Origin: Proteobacteria bacterium UBA4656
Lineage (GTDB): Bacteria > Pseudomonadota > Gammaproteobacteria > Xanthomonadales > Ahniellaceae
Direction: 5' to 3'
Assembly: GCA_002405525.1 (NCBI GenBank)
Contig: DHLY01000098.1
Span: 1-44,328, forward strand
Length of the DNA: 44,328 nt
Part shown: piece by piece, positions 1 to 9,377 of the stretch
Layout of the letters: every line of letters begins with the position of its first letter
How positions within the stretch are numbered: the stretch's first letter is position 1
Position numbers and translations under genes: made by a program
Notes under the pieces: model-generated
Told to the model about the DNA's origin: nothing
The model's input: only the letters and a program-made list of their open reading frames with translations
Database searches by the model: none

Positions 1-728
1 CCGTGCACTACAACATGGGCGGCCTGCAGACCAACCACCACGGCGAGGTGGTCACGCTGCGCAACGGCGATCCCGACGCCGTGGTCCCGGGCCTGTACGC
101 GATCGGCGAGGCGGCCTGCGTGTCCGTTCACGGCGCGAATCGCCTGGGCTCGAACTCGCTGCTGGATCTCGTGGTGTTCGGGCGCGCGGTGGCCAACCGC
201 TGCGCAGAGACGATGCGCCCCAACCAGCCGCACCTGCCGCTGCCGGCGTCAGTCATCGACAAGGCGCTGGCCAACCTCGACGGACTGCGCCACGCCAAGG
301 GCGGCACATCGACCGCGAAAATCCGCGCCGACATGCAGCGCGTGATGCAGGGCAACGCCGCCGTGTTCCGCACCGGCGAGACGCTCAAGGACGGCGTGGC
401 GAAGATCAACGAGGTCCACCAGTCCTTCGCAGACGTCAAGGTCTCCGACCGCTCGCTGGTCTGGAACTCCGACCTGATCGAAACCCTGGAACTGCAGAAC
501 CTGCTCGGCCAGGCGGTGGCGACCCTGGTGTCGGCGGAAAACCGCAAGGAGTCGCGCGGAGCGCACGCGCGCGAGGACTTCAGGGATCGCGACGATCAGA
601 ACTGGCTCAAGCACACACTGTGCTGGGTCGACGAACAGGGCAAGACCCGGATCGACTACCGGCCCGTGCACCTGAACACGTTGACCCGGGACGTCGATCC
701 GGTGCCGCCGAAGGCACGCACGTACTGA
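1..728 (+). CDS. sdhA: Succinate dehydrogenase flavoprotein subunit, C-terminal part
   Basis: This is the last ~242 codons of the flavoprotein subunit of succinate dehydrogenase (complex II), which oxidises succinate to fumarate in the TCA cycle on the cytoplasmic side of the inner membrane. The window begins inside the gene, so the N-terminal FAD-binding part is missing. Visible marks are the HYNMGG stretch at the start, the [19 protein letters not shown] segment (FAD-binding and substrate region of the fumarate reductase/SdhA family), and the helical C-terminal domain ending in a typical [18 protein letters not shown] tail. sdhB follows 16 bp downstream in the same direction, so the two are surely co-transcribed. 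Identity is very secure; only the 5' end is unseen. Confidence 0.97.
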   Translation, partial: VHYNMGGLQTNHHGEVVTLRNGDPDAVVPGLYAIGEAACVSVHGANRLGSNSLLDLVVFGRAVANRCAETMRPNQPHLPLPASVIDKALANLDGLRHAKGGTSTAKIRADMQRVMQGNAAVFRTGETLKDGVAKINEVHQSFADVKVSDRSLVWNSDLIETLELQNLLGQAVATLVSAENRKESRGAHAREDFRDRDDQNWLKHTLCWVDEQGKTRIDYRPVHLNTLTRDVDPVPPKARTY

Positions 729-744
729 GCGGACGCCGCAGACC

Positions 745-1527
745 ATGGCCGAATTCAGCCTTCCGAAGAACTCCAAGGTCCAGCCGGGCAAGCACTTCGC
801 CGCCCAGGGCGCGAAGCGCAGGCAGGTGTTCAGGATCTACCGCTGGAACCCGGACGACGGCGCCAACCCGCGCACCGACACGTACGAGGTCGACATGGAC
901 GCGTGCGGGCCGATGGTCCTGGACGCCCTGATCAAGATCAAGAACGAGATCGACCCGACGCTGACCTTCCGCCGCTCCTGCCGCGAGGGCATCTGCGGCT
1001 CCTGCGCGATGAACATCGACGGCACCAACACGCTGGCCTGCACCAAGGCCTGCGCCGATGTCTCGGGCGAGGTGCGCGTCTACCCGCTGCCGCACATGCC
1101 GGTGATCAAGGACCTGGTGCCGGACCTCACGCATTTTTATGCGCAGTACGCCTCGATCAAGCCGTGGCTGCGCACGCAGAGCCCGACCCCGGCCGACCGC
1201 GAGCGCCTGCAGTCGCCGGATGACCGCAGGAAACTCGACGGACTGTACGAGTGCATCCTGTGCGCCTGCTGCAGCACCTCGTGCCCGTCGTACTGGTGGA
1301 ACGGCGACCGCTACCTGGGCCCGGCGATCCTGCTGCAGGCCTACCGCTGGATCGTGGATTCGCGTGACGAGGACACCGGCGCGCGGCTCGACGACCTGGA
1401 GGATCCGTTCCGCCTGTACCGCTGCCATACCATCATGAACTGCGCGAAGACCTGCCCGAAGGGACTCAATCCCGCCAAGGCGATCGCGGAGATCAAGAAG
1501 CTGATGGTGCAGCGGCGCGGGCTCTGA
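745..1527 (+). CDS. sdhB: Succinate dehydrogenase iron-sulfur subunit
   Basis: This subunit carries electrons from the SdhA flavin through three iron-sulfur centres to quinone in the membrane. The 260-residue protein shows all ligand cysteines: C79, C84, C87 and C99 for the [2Fe-2S] plant-type ferredoxin domain (CREGICGSC), then C170, C173, C176 and C180 ([12 protein letters not shown]) and C227, C233, C237 ([14 protein letters not shown]) for the [4Fe-4S] and [3Fe-4S] centres. Length and motif order match the family. The ATG lies 16 bp after sdhA, and sdhE follows 10 bp later, giving the usual sdhAB-sdhE order. The membrane-anchor genes sdhC and sdhD would be upstream of the window. Confidence 0.98.
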   Translation: MAEFSLPKNSKVQPGKHFAAQGAKRRQVFRIYRWNPDDGANPRTDTYEVDMDACGPMVLDALIKIKNEIDPTLTFRRSCREGICGSCAMNIDGTNTLACTKACADVSGEVRVYPLPHMPVIKDLVPDLTHFYAQYASIKPWLRTQSPTPADRERLQSPDDRRKLDGLYECILCACCSTSCPSYWWNGDRYLGPAILLQAYRWIVDSRDEDTGARLDDLEDPFRLYRCHTIMNCAKTCPKGLNPAKAIAEIKKLMVQRRGL

Positions 1528-1537
1528 GGCGGCGCGA

Positions 1538-1786
1538 ATGGATGTGCCGCGGGTGGCCCGTCTGCGCTGGCGCTGCCGGCGCGGCATGCGGGAGCTGGAC
1601 CAATTGTTCGCCGGGTGGCTGGACCATCACGGCGCCGCCGCCGACCCGGCCACCGTCGACGCCTTCGAGGCCCTGCTGATGGTCGAGGACAGCGAGCTCT
1701 GGGCCTGGTGCATGGGCCGCGGCGCGCCGGAGCGCGCCGACTGGCAGGTCATCCTTGGCCAGATTCGAAGCCCCGCTGGTGTTTGA
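1538..1786 (+). CDS. sdhE: FAD assembly factor SdhE (YgfY family)
   Basis: SdhE is a small cytoplasmic helical protein that helps attach FAD covalently to SdhA. The 82-residue product has the family signature RRGMRELD at about residues 14-21 and the conserved DSELWAWCMGR segment in its second half; the usual length is 80-95 residues. It lies 10 bp downstream of sdhB and its 3' end overlaps the next frame by about 30 bp, consistent with translation from the same message. Function is inferred from family and from its position directly behind sdhB. Confidence 0.9.
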   Translation: MDVPRVARLRWRCRRGMRELDQLFAGWLDHHGAAADPATVDAFEALLMVEDSELWAWCMGRGAPERADWQVILGQIRSPAGV

Positions 1787-2192
1787 GTTGCGTGCTTCGC
1801 GCGGCTTCCGCGCCGGGCTGGCACTTGCGGTCGCCGCGGCCGTCGGCGCGGTGCTGCTTTCGGACCTGCCGCGCGCGCTCGCGGTCGTGCTGGTCGGGTT
1901 CGCGCTGTTCGTCGGCGGGCGCGCATGGCGGGCACAGGAGCGGCTTTCCGGGCTGTTCCTGCGTCTTTCGGCGGACGATGCCATTGACTGGCGTCGGCCC
2001 GACGGGGTCGAAGGGCACGGCCGACTGTGTGACCACGCTCGCCTCGGGCCCCTGGCGGCGCTGACCGCGCGTGCCACGGACGGGCGGTTGCACCGCTTCG
2101 CGGTCTGGCGCGACATGCTCGAACCCGACGGCTGGCGGCGCCTGAACGCCGCACTCGCACGCAGGGGCGCGGCGGATTCCTACAAGTCCTGA
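1755..2192 (+). CDS. YgfX/CptA-like membrane protein
   Basis: A ~145-residue protein with a strongly hydrophobic stretch of two membrane helices at about residues 16-55 and a basic cytoplasmic tail ending WRRLNAALARRG. Position directly behind sdhE and this layout are those of the YgfX (CptA) family, a small inner-membrane protein nearly always encoded beside sdhE/ygfY. Its biochemical role is unsettled: in Escherichia coli it has been described as a toxin acting on cytoskeletal proteins, a description not assumed here. The start is uncertain: a TTG at 1755 overlaps sdhE, and a GTG at 1779 in the same frame is an alternative. Confidence 0.65.
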   Translation: MARFEAPLVFELRASRGFRAGLALAVAAAVGAVLLSDLPRALAVVLVGFALFVGGRAWRAQERLSGLFLRLSADDAIDWRRPDGVEGHGRLCDHARLGPLAALTARATDGRLHRFAVWRDMLEPDGWRRLNAALARRGAADSYKS

Positions 2193-2239
2193 GCCCGCGT
2201 CCGGCTAGACTGCGCGGCGTCCCCACTCTGCCAACGCCC

Positions 2240-3484
2240 ATGTTCCGTCCCCTGCCGTGGTTCATCGGCCTGCGCTATCTGCGCGCCAAGCGCCGCAACC
2301 ACTTCATCTCCTTCATCTCGATGGTGTCGATGCTGGGCATTGCGCTGGGGGTGGCGGCGCTGATCACCGTGATCTCGGTCATGAACGGATTCGAGAAGGA
2401 ACTGCGTGCGCGAATCCTCGGCATGGTCTCGCACGCCACGGTGTCCGGGGTGGGGGAGGGGCTTGCCGAATGGCCGCGCGCCATCGAGGTTGCCAAGGAC
2501 ACGCCCCACGTGCTCGGTGCTGCTCCGTACGTGGAGCGCGAAGTCATGCTGCAGGCCGCGCGGGTCAGCGGCGGCGCGATCCGCGGCGTGCGGCCCGACC
2601 TCGAACCCGAGGTCAGCGAGATCGACCAGCGCATGGCGGAGGGCGAGTGGTCATCGCTGGTCGCAGGCAAGTACCATATCGTGCTCGGGCGCGAACTGGC
2701 GCTGTGGCTCGGCGTCGGCATCGGCGACCCTGTGATGGTCTACGCCCCGATGGCTCGCTCGACCCCGATCGGCACCATGCCGGTCACGCGCCGCTTCACC
2801 GTCACCGGCATCTTCGAGGCCGGCATGGCCGAGTACGACCGCTACCTCGCGGTGGTTCACATCGACGACGCCGCGCGCCTGTTCCGCATGGGCGAAAACG
2901 TCAGCGGCGTGCGCCTGAAGCTGGACGACATGTTCCGCGCGTGGGCGGTGGCGCGCGACCTCGCCGAGCGTCTCGGCGGCTACTACCGGGTGCGCGACTG
3001 GACGCAGGAGCACGCCAACTTCTTCCGCGCGGTGAAGACCGAGCGCGTGGTGATGTTCGTGATCCTGTCGCTGATCGTCGCCGTCGCCGCCTTCAACCTG
3101 GTGTCCACCCTGGTGATGCTGGTCACCGACAAGCAGGCCGACATCGCCATCCTGCGCACGCTGGGCGCCAGTCCCGGGACCATCATGGGGGTGTTCGTCG
3201 TGCAGGGCATGGTGTCGGGCGTGATCGGGATCGTGGTCGGCGTGGTCGGAGGGTCCCTGCTGGCCGCCAACGTGCAGGCCGTGATGGCCGCGATCGAACG
3301 CGGCTTCGGTTTCCAGCTTATGCCGGCAGATGTCTATTACATCAGCGACCTGCCGTCCGAACTGCGCTGGGACGACGTGGCGTCGATCTGCGTGGTGGCC
3401 TTCGTTTTCTGCCTGATCGCGACCCTTTATCCCGCATGGCGCGCCGCGCGCACCCCGCCGGCGGAGGCGCTGCGCCATGAGTGA
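2240..3484 (+). CDS. lolC: Lipoprotein-releasing ABC transporter permease LolC/LolE
   Basis: Inner-membrane permease of the Lol system, which extracts outer-membrane lipoproteins from the inner membrane and passes them to the chaperone LolA. The 414-residue protein has the family start ([21 protein letters not shown]), a first membrane helix at about 25-45, a large periplasmic domain, and three further helices in the last third, followed by the conserved [18 protein letters not shown] tail. Only one permease gene precedes lolD, so this may work as a homodimer-type (LolF-like) permease rather than as a LolC/LolE pair; a second gene elsewhere cannot be excluded. Its stop overlaps the lolD start by 8 bp, so the two are translationally coupled. 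Confidence 0.95.
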   Translation: MFRPLPWFIGLRYLRAKRRNHFISFISMVSMLGIALGVAALITVISVMNGFEKELRARILGMVSHATVSGVGEGLAEWPRAIEVAKDTPHVLGAAPYVEREVMLQAARVSGGAIRGVRPDLEPEVSEIDQRMAEGEWSSLVAGKYHIVLGRELALWLGVGIGDPVMVYAPMARSTPIGTMPVTRRFTVTGIFEAGMAEYDRYLAVVHIDDAARLFRMGENVSGVRLKLDDMFRAWAVARDLAERLGGYYRVRDWTQEHANFFRAVKTERVVMFVILSLIVAVAAFNLVSTLVMLVTDKQADIAILRTLGASPGTIMGVFVVQGMVSGVIGIVVGVVGGSLLAANVQAVMAAIERGFGFQLMPADVYYISDLPSELRWDDVASICVVAFVFCLIATLYPAWRAARTPPAEALRHE

Positions 3485-4169
3485 GGCCGCGCCCGTGCTG
3501 CGCGCGCGCGGCATCGCCAAGACCTATGCGGAGGGCGATCTGCGCACCGAGGTGCTGCACGCGGTGGACCTCGAAGTACAGGCGGGCGAGACGGTCGCCA
3601 TCGTCGGCGCATCGGGCGCCGGCAAGAGCACGCTGCTGCACATCATCGGCGGACTGGACCTGCCCACGGCCGGTGAAGTCGAGATCACTGGACAGCGCAT
3701 GTCGGCGCTGTCCGACCACGCGCGCGGGATGCTGCGCAACCGCGCGCTGGGCTTCGTCTACCAGTTCCACCATCTGCTGCCGGAGTTCACCGCGCTGGAG
3801 AACGTCGCCATGCCACTTCTGGTCGCGGGCGCACCGGTCGCGGACGCCGCGGCGCGCGCTGGCGCGCTACTGGATCGCGTGGGCCTCGGCGCGCGCAGAC
3901 GCCACAAGCCGGGCGAGATGTCCGGCGGCGAACGCCAGCGCGCGGCGGTCGCGCGTGCGCTGGTGACGCGGCCGGCCTGCGTGCTGGCCGACGAACCGAC
4001 CGGCAACCTCGACGAGCGCAACGCGCGCCAGATCTATGACCTGATGCTGGAACTCAATCGCGAGGCCCGTACCAGCCTCGTGCTGGTGACCCACGATCGT
4101 GCGCTGGCGCGACGCATGGACCGCGTCCTCGAACTCGGCGGCGGCGGGCTGCACGCCGTGCCCGACTGA
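3477..4169 (+). CDS. lolD: Lipoprotein-releasing ABC transporter ATP-binding protein LolD
   Basis: Cytoplasmic ATPase that powers lipoprotein extraction by the LolC/E permease. The 230-residue protein shows a Walker A loop (GASGAGKST, about residues 43-51), the ABC signature [15 protein letters not shown], Walker [14 protein letters not shown] and the switch His in LVTHD. The ATG at 3477 sits inside the end of lolC. Gene pairing, length and motifs all agree with LolD of the MacB-like ABC group. Confidence 0.96.
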   Translation: MSEAAPVLRARGIAKTYAEGDLRTEVLHAVDLEVQAGETVAIVGASGAGKSTLLHIIGGLDLPTAGEVEITGQRMSALSDHARGMLRNRALGFVYQFHHLLPEFTALENVAMPLLVAGAPVADAAARAGALLDRVGLGARRRHKPGEMSGGERQRAAVARALVTRPACVLADEPTGNLDERNARQIYDLMLELNREARTSLVLVTHDRALARRMDRVLELGGGGLHAVPD

Positions 4170-4185
4170 CCGCACCCACCCCGGC

Positions 4186-6471
4186 ATGGACGCCGACCGC
4201 ATCGCCCCGTTCGGACGCGCCGTCGCGCTGGCGCTGCTCGGCGGCTGCCTTTGCGCGTTCCTGCTGGCGACCCTGCCGCCCATCGCAATCTGCGTGGCGC
4301 TGGGGGCGCTGGGCGCGCTGGGCTGGCAGCGTGGCGGACGGGCACGGGCAGTGGGCGCGTTCGCCTTCGGCTTCGGCTGGGCTCTGGTGCACGCGCATTC
4401 TGCGATGGCCCAGCGGCTCGATCCGGCACTCGAGGATCGCCCTCTGCGGGTAAAGGGCGTCGTCGTCGGTCTGCCGGAGGCGGGCATCGAACGGCAGCGC
4501 TTCGAGTTCCACACCGCGTTCGCGGCGATCCACGGGCAGCCTGTCGACCTGCGCGGCACCCTTCGTCTCTCCCGGTGGCGCGACCCGGCGCCTATCCGCG
4601 CTGGCGAGCGACTGGAGATGATCGTGGTCCTGCGGCGTCCGCGCGGGCTGCGAAACCCGGGCGGGTTCGACTTCGAGCGCCTCGCGCTCGAGCGGCGGTA
4701 TGCAGCGACCGGGCATGTGCGCGAGTTCCTGCAGCGCGGCACCATCGAGCCGGGTGTCGACGCTTGGCGCGAGGCCGTCGCCCACCGCATCGCCATCGCG
4801 GTTGCCGACCTGGAGGCGTCGGCGCTCCTGCGCGCGCTCGCGGTCGGCGATCAGGCGGCGATTCCGGACTCCCTTTGGCAGGTGTTCCGGGCCACCGGTA
4901 CCACCCATCTGGTCGCGATTTCGGGCTTCCATATCGGGCTGGTCGGAGCCTTCGCAGCACTGATCGCCGGGCTGGTCCACCGCCTCTTGCCAGGCGCGGG
5001 CCGGCGGATACCGCGACGCTCCCTCGCGGCCTGGGCAGCGCTGGCGGGTGCCGGCGGGTACTCCCTGCTGGCGGGCCTGTCCTTGCCGGTGCAGCGCACA
5101 CTGGCCATGCTTGCTGCGGTGCTGATCGCAGTGGTCCTGCGTCGCCGTCTCGGCGCGGGCGGGGCGCTGGCGCTGGCGGCGCTGGCGGTGTTGCTGTTCG
5201 ATCCGCTCGCGGTGCTCAACGCGGGCTTCTGGCTGTCGTTCGGCGGGGTGTTCTGGCTGCTGTTCGCGCTGGACGGCCGCCCGCCCGGCGGCTGGTGGAT
5301 GGCCTGGACCCGTGCCCAGTGGGTGGCGTCCGTTGCGCTGCTGCCCCTCGGGGTGGCGTGGTTCCAGCAGACCTCGCTGGCGGGACCGCTGGCGAACGTG
5401 GCGGCGATCCCGTGGGTGAGTTTCGTCATGGTTCCTTTGCTTCTGCTGGCGATCGGACTGGCCCCGTTGGCTGTCGTCTCCGATCTGCTGATGCGCGTCG
5501 CAGCCCACGCCGCCCGGGCCTACCTCGATCTGCTGCAGTGGATCGCGACGTGGCCGCTGGCAGCCATCGACCTGCCGCCGCCCGACCCGCTCACGCTCGC
5601 TCTGGCGGTCGCGGGTGCTGCGATCGTGCTGCTGCCGCGGGCGGTGCCCGGTCGCCTGCTGGCGCCGCTGCTGTGGCTTCCGATGCTTTGGCCGCGGCTA
5701 CCGGGACCCGCCCCTGGCAGCGTGGACCTCACAGTGCTGGACGTGGGGCAGGGGCTCGCGGTGGTCGTGCGCACCGCCGGCCACGCCCTGCTGTACGACA
5801 CCGGTCCGGCGCGGCCCGAGGGCTTCGATGCCGGTGCGGCGGTCGTCGTGCCGGCGCTGCGGGCGATCGGCGTGCGGCGACTCGACCGGGTGGTGATCAG
5901 TCATGGCGACGGCGACCACGCAGGCGGGGCGGAGGCGGTGCTGCGGAGCCATCCGAGGGCAGACGTGCTGGCCGGCCCCGGCAGCGGGCGAGGCCGGACC
6001 TGCGAGGCCGGCATGCGTTGGACCTGGGACGGGGTCGATTTCGAGATCCTGCATCCGCCGGAGCATTTTCCGCCGCTCGGCAACGAAGCCTCGTGCGTGC
6101 TGCGGGTCGCCGCCGGCGAGCGTGCGGTCCTGCTGCCCGGCGACATCGGCGCGATCGTCGAGCAGCGACTGGCGCGCGCGGCCCCGGTCGTGCGCGCCGA
6201 CGTGCTGGTGCTGCCGCACCACGGTAGTCGCGGCGGGTCGAGTCCGGCGCTGGTCGCCGCGGTTGCGCCGCGCATCGGCGTGGCATCGGCCGGGCACCGC
6301 AACCGGTTCGGCCACCCCGCACCGGAAGTCGTCGACCGCCTGCGCGGCGCCGGCGCCGACGTACTGCACACCGGCACCAGCGGTGCGATCCGGTTGCGGC
6401 TGTCGCCGTCCGGCGTGCAGGTCCGCGCGCTCGAGCGGCGGTCCGTTCCACGGGCGTGGCAGGAGCCCTGA
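4186..6471 (+). CDS. comEC: DNA internalisation protein ComEC/Rec2
   Basis: Inner-membrane channel protein that passes single-stranded DNA into the cytoplasm during natural transformation. The ~761-residue product has N-terminal hydrophobic segments, the competence-domain signature TTHLVAISGFHIGLVGAF in the first half, many further membrane helices, and a C-terminal metallo-beta-lactamase domain with SHGDGDHAGGAEAV and LPGDIGA, the arrangement of full-length ComEC. The frame is open from 4099, inside lolD, but the ATG at 4186 comes just after the lolD stop and gives a normal N-terminus, so it is preferred. Presence of this gene implies the capacity for DNA uptake, though the pilus and ComEA genes are not in the window. 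Confidence 0.93.
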   Translation: MDADRIAPFGRAVALALLGGCLCAFLLATLPPIAICVALGALGALGWQRGGRARAVGAFAFGFGWALVHAHSAMAQRLDPALEDRPLRVKGVVVGLPEAGIERQRFEFHTAFAAIHGQPVDLRGTLRLSRWRDPAPIRAGERLEMIVVLRRPRGLRNPGGFDFERLALERRYAATGHVREFLQRGTIEPGVDAWREAVAHRIAIAVADLEASALLRALAVGDQAAIPDSLWQVFRATGTTHLVAISGFHIGLVGAFAALIAGLVHRLLPGAGRRIPRRSLAAWAALAGAGGYSLLAGLSLPVQRTLAMLAAVLIAVVLRRRLGAGGALALAALAVLLFDPLAVLNAGFWLSFGGVFWLLFALDGRPPGGWWMAWTRAQWVASVALLPLGVAWFQQTSLAGPLANVAAIPWVSFVMVPLLLLAIGLAPLAVVSDLLMRVAAHAARAYLDLLQWIATWPLAAIDLPPPDPLTLALAVAGAAIVLLPRAVPGRLLAPLLWLPMLWPRLPGPAPGSVDLTVLDVGQGLAVVVRTAGHALLYDTGPARPEGFDAGAAVVVPALRAIGVRRLDRVVISHGDGDHAGGAEAVLRSHPRADVLAGPGSGRGRTCEAGMRWTWDGVDFEILHPPEHFPPLGNEASCVLRVAAGERAVLLPGDIGAIVEQRLARAAPVVRADVLVLPHHGSRGGSSPALVAAVAPRIGVASAGHRNRFGHPAPEVVDRLRGAGADVLHTGTSGAIRLRLSPSGVQVRALERRSVPRAWQEP

Positions 6472-6512
6472 ACCGGGGGATCGTGCAGCAACGTCCCCCG
6501 CGGTCGCGCTGC

Positions 6513-6518
6513 TATGAT
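6513..6518 (+). promoter_or_regulatory. Candidate -10 element for exbB operon
   Basis: TATGAT matches the sigma-70 -10 consensus at five of six positions and lies about 30 bp before the exbB start in the gap after comEC. No convincing -35 hexamer is seen at the right distance, so this is a weak prediction. Confidence 0.3.
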
Positions 6519-6547
6519 TCCTGCTCCTTCCGGTGCGGGGTCGTCGC

Positions 6548-7174
6548 GTGCTCGAGCTGCTGTTGGCGGGTGGATGGGGCATGGTGCCCATCGCGTTCTG
6601 TTCCGTGCTGGTGCTCGCGATCGTGGTCGAGCGGTTCTGGACGCTGCGCGCGAAGTCGGTGACACCGACCGGCCTCGGTGCCGAGGTGCGCGACTGGGCG
6701 GCCGGACGCCGCATCGAAGCCGGCCACATCGACGCGCTGGAGGCGGGGTCGCCGCTCGGGCGGCTGCTCGGCGGCGTGCTGCGCGCCCGTCATCTGGGCC
6801 GCGATGCGGTGCGAGAAAGAGTCGAGGACATCGGCCGCCAGGTCATGCACGACCTCAACCGCTTTCTCACCACGCTCGGCACCCTGGCCCTGATCTCGCC
6901 CCTGCTCGGGCTGCTCGGCACGGTGATCGGCCTGATCCGGATGTTCCTCGCCGCCATGGTGCATGGCGTCGGCGATGCGCAGCACATGGCCGGCGGTATC
7001 GGCGAGGCGCTGGTCTGCACCGCGGCGGGGTTGTGTGTGGCAGTGCCCGCGTACGTGTTCCACCGCTATTTCCGCTCCCGCATCGCCGGCTACGGCATCG
7101 CGATGGAGCGCGAGGTGCTGGCCCTGCTGGACGCGCTCGATGCACCGTCCGCCGCGCGGGGGGCGACGCGGTGA
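6548..7174 (+). CDS. exbB: MotA/TolQ/ExbB proton channel family protein
   Basis: Inner-membrane proton channel subunit that, with ExbD, transmits proton-motive force to TonB or to a related partner. The ~208-residue protein has a membrane helix at the N-terminus (WGMVPIAFCSVLVLAIVV) and two more in the second half, with the family segment LALISPLLGLLGTVIGLIRMF and the A/G-rich GEALVCTAAGLCVAVPA. The frame extends to a GTG at 6533; the GTG at 6548 gives the usual ExbB start (VLELLLAGGWG) and is preferred. Its stop overlaps the exbD start (GTGA). Position before exbD-msbA-lpxK is common in gammaproteobacteria, where the pair is sometimes thought to serve the envelope rather than iron uptake. 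Confidence 0.92.
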   Translation: MLELLLAGGWGMVPIAFCSVLVLAIVVERFWTLRAKSVTPTGLGAEVRDWAAGRRIEAGHIDALEAGSPLGRLLGGVLRARHLGRDAVRERVEDIGRQVMHDLNRFLTTLGTLALISPLLGLLGTVIGLIRMFLAAMVHGVGDAQHMAGGIGEALVCTAAGLCVAVPAYVFHRYFRSRIAGYGIAMEREVLALLDALDAPSAARGATR

Positions 7175-7596
7175 GGATCGCGCCCCCGGGCCACGAAGAC
7201 GATTTCGAGATCAACGTGATCCCGCTGATCGACGTCATGCTGGTCCTGCTGATGTTCCTGGTCCTGACGACCACGTTCTCCAATTCGACGCGGGTCCGGA
7301 TCACCCTGCCGGAGGCATCCGCCGAGGCCGCGTCGACCGAAGGCCAGGAACTGGTGCTGCTGATCGATCGCGAAGGCCGCTACTACGTCGGGTCCAGCGA
7401 GGTGCTCAATCCGTCATTGGAGACCTTGCGTGCTGCGCTCGCGCAGGCAGCCGGCAACAACCGCGGCCAACGCGTCGTGCTGCGCGCCGACGGCCGCACG
7501 CCGCACCAGGCGGTGGTGACCGCGATGGACGCCCTGGCGCAGCTCGGTTTCGCCAATCTGCAGATTGCCACCGTTCCGGCCGAGGCCGGGCGGTAA
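7171..7596 (+). CDS. exbD: Biopolymer transport protein ExbD/TolR
   Basis: Partner of ExbB in the proton-driven motor; a single-span inner-membrane protein with a periplasmic domain. The 141-residue product has a short cytoplasmic N-terminus, one helix beginning INVIPLIDVMLVLLMFLVL that carries the essential membrane Asp, and a periplasmic domain ending in the family motif VVTAMDALAQLGFANLQIAT. It begins with GTG overlapping the exbB stop, so translation is coupled. msbA begins 4 bp after its stop. Confidence 0.93.
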   Translation: MRIAPPGHEDDFEINVIPLIDVMLVLLMFLVLTTTFSNSTRVRITLPEASAEAASTEGQELVLLIDREGRYYVGSSEVLNPSLETLRAALAQAAGNNRGQRVVLRADGRTPHQAVVTAMDALAQLGFANLQIATVPAEAGR

Positions 7597-7600
7597 GCGC

Positions 7601-9367
7601 ATGGACGCGGCAGCGCCGGACGCCGGACCGCGCGTGTCCAGCGCGGCGACCTACCGGCGGCTGCTGGGGTATACGGGCGCGCACTGGCCGCTGGCGACGC
7701 TGGCATTCTGCGGCATGCTGGTGGAGGCCGCGGCGGCGGGGGCCTTCACCGCCCTGATGAAGCCACTGATCGACCAGACCTTCGTGGCGCCGGATCCGGC
7801 CGTCGCGGCGTGGCTTCCGTTCGTCATCGTCGGTCTGTTCCTCGCCCGCGGCATGGCGACCTTCGTGACCGACTACGGAATGGCGCGCATCGGCCGCGGG
7901 GTGGTGCAGACGCTGCGCGAGCAGGTGCTGGCCAAGTACCTGCGCATGCCGTCTCGCTGGTTCGACCAGCGACCGGGTGCGGTGCTGGTGACGCGCCTGA
8001 CCTACCACACCGAGCAGGTCGCGCAAGCCAGCAGCGACGCGGTGAAGGTCGCGATCACCGATCTGCTCACGCTCGGAGCGCTGCTGACGGTGATGCTCAT
8101 GCAGAGCGTCAGGGTGACCACCGCGATGCTCATCATGGGACCCCTGATCGCCGGCATCATCACGGTGGTCGGGCGGCGCTATCGGAGGATCAACACCCGG
8201 ATCCAGGCCTCGGTGGGCGAACTGGCGCACATCGCCGAGGAAGCGGTTGGCAGCCAGCACGTGGTCAAGGTCTATGGCGGGCAGGAGCGCGAGGTGGCGC
8301 GTTTCGCGGCAGTGGCCGAGCGCAACCGCCGGCTGCAGGTCAAGGTCGAGGCCACCAAGGCGGTCAGCTCCGCGCTGGTGCAGCTGCTGGCGGCGATTGC
8401 GCTGGCGGTGATCATCTGGGTCGCGAGCCAGGAGGCGATGGCGCAGCGGCTGTCGGCGGGCGCCTTCGTGTCGCTGATGACGGCGATGATGGCCATGCTG
8501 CCGTCGCTCAAGCGCATCACCAACGTTCAGGGCATGATCCAGAAGGGCGTGGCGGCGGCGAGCGGCCTGTTCGAGGTGCTGGATGCCGAGCCCGAGTCAG
8601 ATCGCGGCACCCGTGCCCTGGCGCGAGCCGAAGGCCGGATCGTGTTCCGCGACGTTGCGGTGCGATACGCCGTTGACAAGCCGCCGGCGCTCGCCGGTCT
8701 GTCGTTCGAGGTGGCTCCAGGGACCGTCACTGCGATCGTGGGTCGATCCGGAAGCGGCAAGTCGACCCTCGTTCGCCTGCTCCCGCGGCTGTACGAGCCG
8801 GACGCAGGCACAGTGTTGCTGGACGGCGTGCCGATCTCGGATTACCGGCTGGAGGACCTCCGACGCCAGATCGCCTTGGTCAGCCAGGACGTGCTGCTGT
8901 TCGACGACACGGTCGCAGCCAACATCGCGTACGGCAGCCCCTGCGCGGTGACGCGCGAGCGGCTGGTGGACGTCGCAACCGCGGCCAACGCGCTCGATTT
9001 CATCGAGCGCCTGCCGCAGGGCTTCGATACCCCGATCGGCTCGGGCGGAATGCTGCTGTCCGGTGGCCAAAGGCAGCGACTCGCGATCGCGCGGGCCCTG
9101 CTCAAGAATGCGCCGATCCTGATCCTCGATGAAGCGACGTCCTCGCTTGACACCGAATCCGAGCGCCTGATCCAGGACGCGCTGGAGCGCACCATGCGCG
9201 GCCGCACCACGCTGGTGATCGCGCATCGTCTTTCGACCGTGGAGCACGCGGACCAGATCGTGGTGCTCGACCGCGGGCAGCTCGTCGAGCGCGGGCGCCA
9301 CGCCGAACTGCTGGCGCGCGGCGGCCACTACTCCCGGCTCTCCGGCCTCGAGCTGCGCGGCGACTGA
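7601..9367 (+). CDS. msbA: Lipid A export ABC transporter MsbA
   Basis: Homodimeric inner-membrane flippase that moves lipid A-core to the periplasmic leaflet using ATP. The 588-residue protein is a half-transporter: six membrane helices over about residues 25-310, then a nucleotide-binding domain with Walker A (GRSGSGKSTLVRLL), Q-loop, signature LSGGQRQRLAIARAL, Walker B PILILDEATSSLD and a final IAHRLST switch. The start at 7601 lies just behind exbD. The immediate neighbour lpxK, a lipid A kinase, supports MsbA over other exporters of this fold. Confidence 0.95.
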   Translation: MDAAAPDAGPRVSSAATYRRLLGYTGAHWPLATLAFCGMLVEAAAAGAFTALMKPLIDQTFVAPDPAVAAWLPFVIVGLFLARGMATFVTDYGMARIGRGVVQTLREQVLAKYLRMPSRWFDQRPGAVLVTRLTYHTEQVAQASSDAVKVAITDLLTLGALLTVMLMQSVRVTTAMLIMGPLIAGIITVVGRRYRRINTRIQASVGELAHIAEEAVGSQHVVKVYGGQEREVARFAAVAERNRRLQVKVEATKAVSSALVQLLAAIALAVIIWVASQEAMAQRLSAGAFVSLMTAMMAMLPSLKRITNVQGMIQKGVAAASGLFEVLDAEPESDRGTRALARAEGRIVFRDVAVRYAVDKPPALAGLSFEVAPGTVTAIVGRSGSGKSTLVRLLPRLYEPDAGTVLLDGVPISDYRLEDLRRQIALVSQDVLLFDDTVAANIAYGSPCAVTRERLVDVATAANALDFIERLPQGFDTPIGSGGMLLSGGQRQRLAIARALLKNAPILILDEATSSLDTESERLIQDALERTMRGRTTLVIAHRLSTVEHADQIVVLDRGQLVERGRHAELLARGGHYSRLSGLELRGD

Positions 9368-9377
9368 GCGGTGCCCG

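Noticed and set aside
4054..5508. A 484-codon minus-strand frame opposite comEC
   Set aside because: Its Gln/Arg/His-rich sequence is typical of the antisense of GC-rich genes and it has no domain.
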